In this document: positions 1 through 6,116 of the stretch, piece after piece
Layout of the letters: the number at the start of each line of letters is the position of its first letter
Position numbering within the stretch: the stretch's first letter is position 1
Source: a virus
Virus record (IMG/VR): IMGVR_UViG_3300009774_000031
Coordinates: 1 to 20,183 of that record
DNA: 20,183 bases
Reading direction: 5' to 3' (one strand)
Position numbers and translations under genes: made by a program
Notes under the pieces: generated by a model
The model's database searches: none
The model's input: the letters and a program-made list of their open reading frames with translations, nothing else
Told to the model about the DNA's origin: nothing

Positions 1-213
1 GCGGGCGGCCGGGCGCTGCCGCCGCTGGACCCGGATGCCGGGCTGCGCCTGGTGTGGCCGCCCTGGTATCCCGCCACCAGCGAGGACCGTGCGCGCGATG
101 CCGCCACCGTGCTGTCCCTGGTGCAAGGCGGCCTGCTCACACGCGCCGCCGCCCGCCGCCTGCTGGCCGCCGACTGGCCCGGCACTGAACTCGATGAGGA
201 GACGCCAGCATGA
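1..213 (+). CDS. Phage portal protein, C-terminal end (partial)
   Basis: The frame starting at base 1 is open to the TGA at 211-213, giving the last 70 residues of a protein whose start lies upstream of the window. It contains a Trp/Pro-rich patch (LVWPPWYPATS) followed by a helical stretch (AATVLSLVQGGLLTRAAARR). That pattern is typical of the C-terminal region of phage portal proteins, where an alpha-helical tail follows the crown. Its position directly before a scaffold-like gene and the capsid gene fits. The portal forms the dodecameric DNA entry ring at one capsid vertex. The stop overlaps the next ATG (ATGA), implying translational coupling. The family assignment rests on a short segment plus context. 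Confidence 0.6.
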   Translation, partial: AGGRALPPLDPDAGLRLVWPPWYPATSEDRARDAATVLSLVQGGLLTRAAARRLLAADWPGTELDEETPA

Positions 214-566
214 CCGACGATACCCAGCCTGATCTCGCCGCCGAGAACGCCGCGTTGCGCGCCCGCCTGCTGCAATCCGAGCTGCGGACCGAGGCCGTGC
301 GCGCCGGCATGGTCGATCTGGACGGCGTGCGCCTAATCGACCCGGCGGCGCTGACCCTGACCGACACGGGCGCGCTGGACGGCGGCCCGGCGCTGATGGC
401 CCGGCTGCGCCAGGACAAGCCCTGGCTGTTCGGCAAGGGGGCCGCCAGCAGCAGCAGCGGCGCCGTCCCTCCCCCCGCCGCGCCCGCCGCGCCGCGCTCG
501 GCGATGGACATGGGCGTGGATGAATGGCGCGCGGCACGGGCCGAGCTGCTGCGGCGTGGCGGGTGA
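210..566 (+). CDS. Probable phage scaffold / head morphogenesis protein
   Basis: A 118-residue acidic protein. Residues 9-35 form a heptad-like helix rich in Ala, Leu, Glu and Arg (AENAALRARLLQSELRTEAV). Next come the motif GMVDLDGVRLIDPAALTL and, near residues 62-76, LMARLRQDKPWLFGK. This arrangement of a helix, a GMVDLDG segment and a Lys-Pro-Trp-Leu-Phe segment is one I associate with short scaffold-like proteins between portal and capsid genes in proteobacterial prophages. A Ser/Pro/Ala-rich linker and a short C-terminal helix follow. Scaffolds guide capsid assembly and leave the mature head. The start overlaps the portal stop (ATGA), and the stop overlaps the GTG start of the next gene (GTGA). 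The scaffold role is inferred from position and composition. Confidence 0.6.
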   Translation: MTDDTQPDLAAENAALRARLLQSELRTEAVRAGMVDLDGVRLIDPAALTLTDTGALDGGPALMARLRQDKPWLFGKGAASSSSGAVPPPAAPAAPRSAMDMGVDEWRAARAELLRRGG

Positions 567-1462
567 TCGCGGTCCGGGGCTTGGCGGAGGTGCTGGCCCG
601 CCTGCGCGCCGCCGACCCGGCCGGCACGATGGCCACCGCGCTGGATGGGCAGGCGCACGCGCTGGCGGCGGGGGTGCGCGACCTGCTCGGCACCCAGCCG
701 GGCGGCGCGCATGGGCAACCCTGGCGTCAGACCGGGGCGTTGCAGGCCAGCATCGGGCATGTGAGCGAGGGCTTGCAGGCCACGGTGGGCAGCAGCGACC
801 CGGCGGCCGCGCCGCAGGAGTTAGGGACGGTGCATGTGCCGCCGCGGCCGTTTCTGGCGCCGGTGGCGGCGGCAGAGGGGGCTGGAACGGCGGAGGCGGT
901 TGGGGCGGCGGTGGCAAAGCGGCTGAGGATGGATGGCGCTGATGCCGGTCGCTCGGCTGGTTCTGATGGTACGCCGCCCGTCATCAGTGTTGGCTTCGCA
1001 GATACGGAAGCCGGCGCCGCTGGCATTTTGCTGGGTCTCGGCCTGATGTATTTAATGGCACGGCAGGCCGACACGCCGCAGCCGGGCCATCGTCCCCGCC
1101 AGACTACGCCGCCGCAGGGTCCGGCTATAGTCGCTGCGGTGCCGTTGCCTCCGCCACGCGAGGGCGAGACACCGGTGGAGGTCTTGAAGCCGGACGGACA
1201 GAGGGTGGGCGAGCCTGGAACAAGCCCTGACATCCGGGTGCTTCCGGGTGGGGACACAGGCGCCCGTGAGCTTTTTGACCGGCTGACCAAAGGTGGTGGA
1301 ACCGACATCACACCGCCTGGCTACAAAGGCAGGATCGTGAGGACGCCGGATGGAAGCGTCATCAACTATCGCCCCTCGTCGAAGAGCGGTCCTCCGACTG
1401 TGGACGTCGTCATATCCGGCGTGAATATCAGGAAGCTCAAGTTCCCGGAGACTGCACGATGA
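563..1462 (+). CDS. HK97 gp10-like phage morphogenesis protein fused to a polymorphic-toxin-like C-terminal domain
   Basis: The preferred start is the GTG at 563, which forms a GTGA overlap with the upstream stop and gives 299 residues. An ATG at 524 would overlap the previous gene by 43 bases. Residues 1-123 look like a complete gp10-type head-tail protein, with PWRQTGALQASIGH (residues 53-66), VGSSDP and QELGTVHVPPRPFLAPV (residues 85-101). The protein does not stop there. A hydrophobic stretch follows at about 150-166 (GAAGILLGLGLMYLMA), then a Pro-rich linker, then IRVLPGGDTGARELFDRLT (residues 224-242) and a 50-residue end with PPGYKGRIVRTPDGS, YRPSSKSGPPTVDVV and RKLKF. The last block resembles C-terminal toxin domains of polymorphic toxins, possibly RNases, though no catalytic residues can be assigned. 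GC content drops visibly after about 935. The stop overlaps the next ATG (ATGA), as expected for a toxin-immunity pair. Confidence 0.72.
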   Translation: MIAVRGLAEVLARLRAADPAGTMATALDGQAHALAAGVRDLLGTQPGGAHGQPWRQTGALQASIGHVSEGLQATVGSSDPAAAPQELGTVHVPPRPFLAPVAAAEGAGTAEAVGAAVAKRLRMDGADAGRSAGSDGTPPVISVGFADTEAGAAGILLGLGLMYLMARQADTPQPGHRPRQTTPPQGPAIVAAVPLPPPREGETPVEVLKPDGQRVGEPGTSPDIRVLPGGDTGARELFDRLTKGGGTDITPPGYKGRIVRTPDGSVINYRPSSKSGPPTVDVVISGVNIRKLKFPETAR

Positions 1463-1812
1463 GAACGCTCACAACGCCGGAGTTCACCCAGATCGTTGAT
1501 GACCTGTATTTGGAGGCTGATGATGACGTTGTCGGCCTTTGGGAAGTCGTGAAACTGGTTGGGGATCAGGTCGGTGAGGGAGGTGCTATCCAGGGAGCCT
1601 GCCTGTCCGTCGTTCAGGCTTTGATGAACAGGGGCCTGCTTGCCGGCGATCCTCCGTTTCATGGCGGTGAGTGGGAGCCGTGGCCCAACCAGGACACGCA
1701 GTATGTCAGCGACCGCATCCGGCGGGAGTGGGAGCGGCTTGGGCACACGCCAAGCATCCCGGACATCGTTTGGTTCGGGCGGCCAAGCCTGGGGGCCAGC
1801 ACCAGCCGGTGA
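1459..1812 (+). CDS. Candidate immunity protein, copy 1
   Basis: A 117-residue acidic protein whose ATG overlaps the stop of the toxin-like fusion (ATGA), so the two are translationally coupled. It contains DVVGLWEVVKLV (residues 23-34), a middle helix ending in MNRGLLAGDPPF, EWEPWPNQ (residues 71-78) and a C-terminal block DRIRREWERLGHTPSIPDIVWF (residues 85-106). Small acidic proteins with a GLW motif and a WxxLGxxPxIxDIxWF ending are familiar next to polymorphic toxins and are treated as immunity proteins. I cannot name the Pfam family with certainty; a DUF596-like assignment is possible. The protein would act in the cytoplasm by binding the toxin domain. It is clearly homologous to the next gene. 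The eleven residues after WF have no counterpart there and may be a frame-altered tail. Confidence 0.6.
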   Translation: MRTLTTPEFTQIVDDLYLEADDDVVGLWEVVKLVGDQVGEGGAIQGACLSVVQALMNRGLLAGDPPFHGGEWEPWPNQDTQYVSDRIRREWERLGHTPSIPDIVWFGRPSLGASTSR

Positions 1813-1847
1813 AGCGGCACGGCCACCGCTGTTCAGGATGCACGTCC

Positions 1848-2159
1848 ATGACCACCCACCTTGCCGACATCGTTGCCGAAGCGCTCCCAGCACCGGATGG
1901 CGACCTGGTTGGCCTGTGGTGGATCGCCAAGCTGGTTGAGGAGAGGGTCGGGAACGGCGAGGCGGCCCAAATACAGACGCTTGAGATCGTCGAAGTTCTC
2001 TTGGCCAAGGGCGTTCGCGCCGGGTCATCCCCTTATGACCCCGAAGGATGGCAGCCCTGGCCGGACCAGGCCTCAGCTGTGCTGGACCGCATACGGGACG
2101 AGTGGCAGGCCCGCGGTCATGCGCCGAACATCCACGACAGCCCCTGGTTCGGTTGGTAG
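1848..2159 (+). CDS. Candidate immunity protein, copy 2 (paralogue of copy 1)
   Basis: A 103-residue protein starting at the ATG at 1848, 35 bases after copy 1 ends; the frame is open further upstream, but homology begins only here. It matches copy 1 along its length: GDLVGLWWIAKLVEERVGNG against DDVVGLWEVVKLVGDQVGEG, GWQPWPDQ against EWEPWPNQ, and DRIRDEWQARGHAPNIHDSPWF against DRIRREWERLGHTPSIPDIVWF. The two are therefore tandem duplicates that have diverged considerably. Extra immunity copies beside a toxin often protect against related toxin variants. The upstream ribosome-binding signal is weak (CAGGAT at 1834-1839). Base composition is less GC-rich than in the flanking phage genes, matching copy 1 and the toxin domain. 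The immunity function is inferred from position and homology. Confidence 0.6.
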   Translation: MTTHLADIVAEALPAPDGDLVGLWWIAKLVEERVGNGEAAQIQTLEIVEVLLAKGVRAGSSPYDPEGWQPWPDQASAVLDRIRDEWQARGHAPNIHDSPWFGW

Positions 2160-2508
2160 GCCGACCCATCCAAACGAGGCTAGGATATTCTTCGCCAACA
2201 ACGAAAATAGTCCTTGCCCACCCGCCCCAACAAATGGACATGACAAACCCATGATGGCGCCGCTGACGTGCAGCGCCATCCGGCTAGAAGGCAAGGGGCA
2301 TCCGTCATCGCGAGCCGCTCTTGCGGCGCGGCGATCCAGGGGCCGCCAGCGCAGGCCCGGCCGCCCCTGGATTGCCGCGGCGCAAGCGCGCCTCGCAATG
2401 ACGGGGGCTGGCTGACAACCCGCCCCAGCCGATAGCACCACCCACCCCATCCAACCCGGCCCGGCACCCGCCGCGCCGGGCGCTTGGCGTTGCACGAAAG
2501 GCATCCCC
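2160..2508 (+). other. Intergenic gap after the immunity genes, with a small hairpin and a repeat
   Basis: No gene is visible. The first 120 bases are AT-richer than the phage genes and seem to be the tail of the toxin-immunity insertion. A 7-bp perfect stem lies at 2254-2260 and 2273-2279 (ATGGCGC / GCGCCAT), with an alternative inner stem CGCTG/CAGCG. There is no T-tract, so it is not a convincing intrinsic terminator. The palindromic repeat at 2303-2403 fills most of the remainder. An AAAGG ribosome-binding site (2498-2502) precedes the capsid start. Confidence 0.5.
2303..2403 (+). repeat. Palindromic interspersed repeat, copy 1
   Basis: The left arm begins CGTCATCGCGAGCCGCTC and reaches the core GATCCAGGGGC. 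The right arm runs from GCCCCTGGATTGCC to CGCCTCGCAATGACG. The arms are imperfectly complementary, so the RNA would fold into a long hairpin. Five further copies occur in this window. Confidence 0.9.
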
Positions 2509-3831
2509 ATGGGCATCCAGAGCTTCCCCGCCATCCTGCAGCCCATCCTGCAGCAGGGCTTCCTGGAGCGTGAGTTCCAGCAGGCCATGCAGTCCCGGCT
2601 GGGCTACCGCGCTTGCGCGGACCGGCAGGATTTCGCGGTCGGCATCGGCGAGACGCTGACCAAGACGCGCGCCGGGCTGAAGCCCAGCGTCACCAGCCCG
2701 GTGCCGCCGCAGACGAACACCAACCTCGACAACGGCCTGGTGCCGACGGGCTGGGGGGTGGAGCAGTTCACCATCACCCTCAACCACTACGCCGCCACCA
2801 CCGACCTCAACGTCGTCACCAGCCGCGTCGGCATCGCCAGCCAGTTCCTGCAGAACGCCGCGATCAATGGGGAGCAGGCGGCGCGCAGCTTGGACGAGCT
2901 GGCACGCAACGCGCTGTTCGCGCCCTATTTCGGCGGCAACACCCGGGTGCGGGTGGCGCTGGGGTCGGCTGGGCCGACGGTGGCGGTCGATGACCTGCGC
3001 GGCTTCACCACGGCCTTCGTGAACGGCGTGCAGTCCCCGGTGGGGGCCACCACCACGCTCACGGCCACCATCGGCGTGGGCGTCTATGTGATCGTCGGCA
3101 CCACGATGGATGCGGTGAACACCAGCACGGCGCCGGGCGGCGTGTCGGGGACACTCACCCTGTCCACCAACGTGAGCGTGGGCGACGGCGCGCTGGGCAG
3201 CCCGGTGCAGGCGGCCAACGCCTCCGTCGTGCTGCGGCCTGGCGGGCGGGCCACCACGGCGGCGTTGCAGGCCGGGGACACCTTGGCGATGGGGCCGCTG
3301 CTGGATGCCGTCGCCAAGCTGCGGATGAACGCCGTTCCGGAAATTGATGGCGCCTACAACTGCTATCTCGATCCGGTGTCGGCCCGGCAGTTGTTCGCCG
3401 ACCAGGATTTCCAGCGGCTGTTCACCGGCGCCACCAGTGCCAACCAGGTGTTCCGCCGTGGCATGGTCAACGACTTCCTGGGCCTGCGCTTCGTGCCCAC
3501 CACCGAGGCCTATGTGCAGCCGCACCCGAGCATCGCGGGCGCCGTGGTGCGCCGGCCCATCGTGGTCGGGCAGGGCGCGCTGATCGAGGGGGACTTCGCC
3601 GGCATGACCGCGCCGGACGTGGCCCCGCCGGATAGCGTCGTCAGCATGGTCGATGGCATCGCTATGGTGACGCGCGAACCCATCGACCGGCTGCAGCAGA
3701 TCATCGCGCAAAGCTGGTACTGGATCGGCGGCTTCTGCGCCCCGTCGGACACCCTGACCAACCCCTCAGTCGTGCCGACCGCCACCAATGCGGCATTCAA
3801 GCGGGCGGCGATCATTGAGCACGTGGGGTGA
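2509..3831 (+). CDS. Major capsid protein
   Basis: A 440-residue protein with an AAAGG ribosome-binding site just upstream of the ATG. It sits where the coat protein belongs, after portal and scaffold and before the connector genes. N-terminal features are FPAILQPILQQGFLEREFQQ and a Thr/Pro-rich stretch (TSPVPPQTNTNLDNG). An E-loop-like segment follows (EQFTITLNHYAATTDLNVVT), then helix-rich regions. Residues 165-255 are Gly/Thr/Val-rich and probably form an inserted beta domain. The C-terminal part carries LYLD-like coat motifs (YNCYLDPVSARQLFAD, FVPTTEAYVQPHP) and ends with a Trp-rich helix (QQIIAQSWYWIGGFCAPSD). It would form the icosahedral shell. Assignment rests on size, position and general resemblance to coat proteins of the N4-gp56/P22-like type; the exact family is uncertain. 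Confidence 0.8.
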   Translation: MGIQSFPAILQPILQQGFLEREFQQAMQSRLGYRACADRQDFAVGIGETLTKTRAGLKPSVTSPVPPQTNTNLDNGLVPTGWGVEQFTITLNHYAATTDLNVVTSRVGIASQFLQNAAINGEQAARSLDELARNALFAPYFGGNTRVRVALGSAGPTVAVDDLRGFTTAFVNGVQSPVGATTTLTATIGVGVYVIVGTTMDAVNTSTAPGGVSGTLTLSTNVSVGDGALGSPVQAANASVVLRPGGRATTAALQAGDTLAMGPLLDAVAKLRMNAVPEIDGAYNCYLDPVSARQLFADQDFQRLFTGATSANQVFRRGMVNDFLGLRFVPTTEAYVQPHPSIAGAVVRRPIVVGQGALIEGDFAGMTAPDVAPPDSVVSMVDGIAMVTREPIDRLQQIIAQSWYWIGGFCAPSDTLTNPSVVPTATNAAFKRAAIIEHVG

Positions 3832-3835
3832 CGCG

Positions 3836-4216
3836 ATGCTGACCGACGCCGAGCTGACGGACTGCCGACGCTACCTCGGCTACGGGGCGTTCGGCGCGGC
3901 GCGGGGCGCGCATGGCGGCTGGTGGTTCTACCAGGCCGCCGCCGCCGTCGATGTGCGGTTGCAGACCCTGTCGGACAGCGAGATCGGCGTGCTGCGCGGC
4001 TACCTCGGCACGCTGACCGCGTTGGAGGCGGCGATCCCCGGCGCGGCGGACGGCCTGGACACCGCCAGCGCCGCCGGCTGGGTCCGCAACCCCGCCGAGC
4101 TGCAGGACCGGGAGCGCCTGTTCGACAGCTGGCGCCGCCGCCTGGCCGGGTTCCTGGGCGTGCAGCCCGGCCCGGACCTGCGCGCCGGCGGCAACACGGT
4201 CGCGCTGGTGGTGTGA
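3836..4216 (+). CDS. Head-tail connector / head completion protein
   Basis: A 126-residue protein starting at the ATG at 3836, four bases after the capsid stop; the frame runs upstream to 3788 but that would overlap the capsid gene. Recognisable features are LTDAELTDCRRYLGYGAFG at the N-terminus, WWFYQAAAAVDVRLQTLSD, a helical middle with YLGTLTALEAAIPGA, and a C-terminal FDSWRRRLAGFLGVQPGP. This pattern recurs in small proteins immediately downstream of capsid genes in proteobacterial prophages. Its position suits a connector or head-completion protein at the portal vertex. The precise structural role is an inference. A palindromic repeat starts 27 bases after the stop. Confidence 0.6.
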   Translation: MLTDAELTDCRRYLGYGAFGAARGAHGGWWFYQAAAAVDVRLQTLSDSEIGVLRGYLGTLTALEAAIPGAADGLDTASAAGWVRNPAELQDRERLFDSWRRRLAGFLGVQPGPDLRAGGNTVALVV

Positions 4217-4242
4217 CCGGGCCGGACTTGGCGAAAGAACCT

Positions 4243-4343
4243 CGTCATTGCGAGCCGCTCTTGCGGCGTGGCAATCCAGGGGCCGTAGGTACGATCCTGA
4301 CCGCCCCTGGATTGCCACGGCGCAAGCGCGCCTCGCAATGACG
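4243..4343 (+). repeat. Palindromic interspersed repeat, copy 2
   Basis: Begins CGTCATTGCGAGCCGCTC and ends CGCCTCGCAATGACG, with the inner pair AATCCAGGGGC / GCCCCTGGATT. Same orientation as copy 1. It ends 24 bases before the ATG at 4368, leaving only an AAGGA ribosome-binding site between hairpin and start. Confidence 0.92.
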
Positions 4344-4367
4344 GAACCCCCTTCCACAAGGACGCAC

Positions 4368-5003
4368 ATGGACGGCACCTTGCTTCAGGACCGGCTCAGC
4401 CGTGGCATGGGCGCCGCGGCGCGGGTGTTCGGCCTGCCCTACGACGCCTACCGCCCCAATGGCAGCACGGCCGGCGCCGACCCGCTGCGGCCCGAGGGGC
4501 GGTTCCTGCGCCTGCCCGCCGCCTTCGACGGTGGGGATCCCGGGTACCGGCGGCCTGCGGGATACGAACGCGCGCTGCGTGCCACCCTCGACAGCGCCTA
4601 CCTGCGCGTCGGCGACATCCTGCGGGGGCCGCGCGGCACCCTGTTCGTGGCGCACCTGCCGCCGCTGTATCGCCCGTTGTGCGTGCTGGCCAATGCGACG
4701 GTCTCCGCCGTGCGCCCTGCCGGGCCGAGGGCGCCGGGCCTGGGCGGCTATGGCGGGGCCGCACCGCCCGACCCAGTACTACAGGGCTGGCCGGCGCAGG
4801 TCACGGCCGGCGGCTCGGGCCGCGGCTTCGGCCTGCCGGCGGACGGCGCGCTGTCCGGCTTCCACATCCTGCTGCCGCTCGGCGCGCCGGCGACGCGCAC
4901 CGGGGACAGCGTGACGGACGACGCCGGGCGCACCTACGTGGTGGGCGCGGCCGAGCTGTCCGAGCTGGGCTGGCGCCTGCACGCCCGCCAGGTGGGCGCG
5001 TGA
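4368..5003 (+). CDS. Phage neck / head-tail joining protein (putative)
   Basis: A 211-residue protein starting at the ATG at 4368, preceded by AAGGA (4358-4362). Homology-like content starts here rather than inside the upstream repeat, through which the frame is also open. It opens with MDGTLLQDRLSRGMG and includes FGLPYDAYRPNG, YLRVGDILRGPRGTLFVAHL, PLYRPLCVLANATVS and a C-terminal TYVVGAAELSELGWRLHAR. This style is typical of uncharacterised proteins between capsid/connector and tail genes of alphaproteobacterial prophages. Its stop codon overlaps the next start (TGATG at 5001-5005), so the two neck genes are coupled. I do not recognise a named family with confidence; the neck role comes from position. 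Confidence 0.5.
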   Translation: MDGTLLQDRLSRGMGAAARVFGLPYDAYRPNGSTAGADPLRPEGRFLRLPAAFDGGDPGYRRPAGYERALRATLDSAYLRVGDILRGPRGTLFVAHLPPLYRPLCVLANATVSAVRPAGPRAPGLGGYGGAAPPDPVLQGWPAQVTAGGSGRGFGLPADGALSGFHILLPLGAPATRTGDSVTDDAGRTYVVGAAELSELGWRLHARQVGA

Positions 5004-5782
5004 TGCCGGACCAGTCGGACATCGAGCAAGCTCTGGCCGCCCTCGCCGCTGCCACCCTGCAGGACGACCCGGCCGACGTCCGCGCCTACCGCGGCTGGCC
5101 CCGCGCCGCGTCGCTGGAGGCCGACCTGGCCGCCGGGCTGGCGCATGTGACGGTGACACCCGGCGGCGCAGCGCGGGACGCCACGCGCTACCCGGCGGAC
5201 TGGACGGGCGTGGTGCCGATGCCCACGCTGAGCGCCGTTGTGGACGACCAGGCCGTGCGCTTCACCGGCGCCGCCGCATCGGGCCAGGTGGCGGGCGTGC
5301 GGGTGGACGGCGTGGCCTATGCCTGCCGGTTGCAGGACGGCGACACGCCCGGCGCCGCGGCGGCGATGCTGGCCGCCCTGGTGCGCGCCGACCGGCCCGC
5401 CGAACTACAGGGCGCAACCATCCTGCTGCCGGACGGGCGCGGCATCCTGGCCCGCGTCGTCGCCGACGGGCATGGCGGCACGGAGTTGCGCCGCCAGGTC
5501 CAGCCGATGCGCCTGACGCTGTGGTGCCCGGCGCCAGACGTGCGCGACCGCCTGGCTGCCGCGCTGGAGGTGGCCCTGGCCGCAACCCCGGTGCTGGACG
5601 TGGGAGGCTGGGCCTGCCGGCTGCGCGCCGCGGGCGGCGTCACGTCCGACGACGGCGCTGCCGCCGGCATATGGCGCCGGGACCTCGTGCAATCCGTCGA
5701 ATACCCGACCGTGCTGACCCAGGACCTGCCCGCGATGCTGTGGGGTACCGCCACGGCCGATGGCCGGGCCGAGACCGGATAG
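5003..5782 (+). CDS. Tail terminator / tail completion-type protein (putative)
   Basis: A 259-residue protein whose ATG overlaps the stop of the preceding gene. The N-terminal helix (DQSDIEQALAALAAATL) is followed by VRAYRGWPRAASLEADLAAG, a beta-rich centre (VRFTGAAASGQVAGVRVDGV) and a segment with LRRQVQPMRLTLWCPAPDVRDRLAAALE. The last region, ending QSVEYPTVLTQDLPAMLWG, resembles tail terminator and completion proteins, which typically contain a line about 'measuring' beta strands followed by a helix. It lies last before the tail operon, as expected for a gateway between neck and tail. Function is inferred from position and general style. A strong inverted repeat begins right after its stop. 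Confidence 0.5.
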   Translation: MPDQSDIEQALAALAAATLQDDPADVRAYRGWPRAASLEADLAAGLAHVTVTPGGAARDATRYPADWTGVVPMPTLSAVVDDQAVRFTGAAASGQVAGVRVDGVAYACRLQDGDTPGAAAAMLAALVRADRPAELQGATILLPDGRGILARVVADGHGGTELRRQVQPMRLTLWCPAPDVRDRLAAALEVALAATPVLDVGGWACRLRAAGGVTSDDGAAAGIWRRDLVQSVEYPTVLTQDLPAMLWGTATADGRAETG

Positions 5783-5790
5783 CGCCGCTT

Positions 5791-5947
5791 CTCCCTCTCT
5801 CTCCGGGAGAGGGTCGGGGTGAGGGGGTCGTTCGGCACCGCCCCCACCCGCGTAAGACGCCACCCAAGACCGGTGCCGACCGGGGCCAACGATGCCCTGC
5901 GCGGCCAAGACCCCCTCACCCCAACCCTCTCCCGGAGGGAGAGGGAG
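5791..5947 (+). repeat. Long inverted repeat with 39-base arms upstream of the tail genes
   Basis: The left arm at 5791-5829 contains CTCCGGGAGAGGGTCGGGGT. The right arm at 5909-5947 contains ACCCCAACCCTCTCCCGGAG. The arms are complementary over 39 bases with about two mismatches and are separated by 79 bases. This is a sequence type (CCCTCACCCCAACCCTCTCCC) known as an interspersed repeat in many proteobacteria, and it is unrelated to the CATTGCGAGCC family. It fills nearly the whole 190-base gap between neck and tail genes. It could act as a transcriptional punctuation point between the head and tail operons, but that is inference. Confidence 0.88.
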
Positions 5948-5972
5948 CAGAACAGAACAGAAGGAGCCGCCC

Positions 5973-6113
5973 ATGCCCCACTTGATCGTCGTGCGCCCGT
6001 TCGGGCCGCACCGGCCCGGCGACACCATCACCGACCCGGACGAGGCCGCCGCCATCCTGGCCGGCGAGCACCGGGACAGCGTCGTCCGCATCCATCCCCC
6101 GCAGGAGATCTGA
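5973..6113 (+). CDS. Small protein preceding the tail sheath gene
   Basis: A 46-residue protein with a good AAGGAG ribosome-binding site (5961-5966) before the ATG at 5973; the frame also runs upstream through the inverted repeat, but that part is not protein-like. It contains HLIVVRPFGPHRPGDTITDP and ends VVRIHPPQEI. Small proteins of this kind, with 'GDxIxDPxExxxIL' text, commonly sit immediately before the sheath gene in Mu-like and P2-like prophages. Their function is not established. It ends three bases before the sheath ATG. Confidence 0.6.
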   Translation: MPHLIVVRPFGPHRPGDTITDPDEAAAILAGEHRDSVVRIHPPQEI

Positions 6114-6116
6114 GCC

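Noticed and set aside
524-562. ATG start at 524 for the gp10-like gene
   Set aside because: Would overlap the scaffold-like gene by 43 bases and add Ala/Arg-rich residues unlike gp10 proteins; GTG at 563 gives the usual GTGA coupling.
1366-2241. 291-codon minus-strand frame over the immunity genes
   Set aside because: Antisense shadow; the plus-strand paralogues are homologous to each other in protein sequence, which proves the plus-strand coding.
2254-2279. Hairpin after the immunity genes as an intrinsic terminator
   Set aside because: The stem is only seven pairs with competing foldings and there is no T-tract after it.
2305-3711. 468-codon open frame on the minus strand
   Set aside because: Antisense to the major capsid gene and running into a palindromic repeat; no ribosome-binding site or domain-like sequence.
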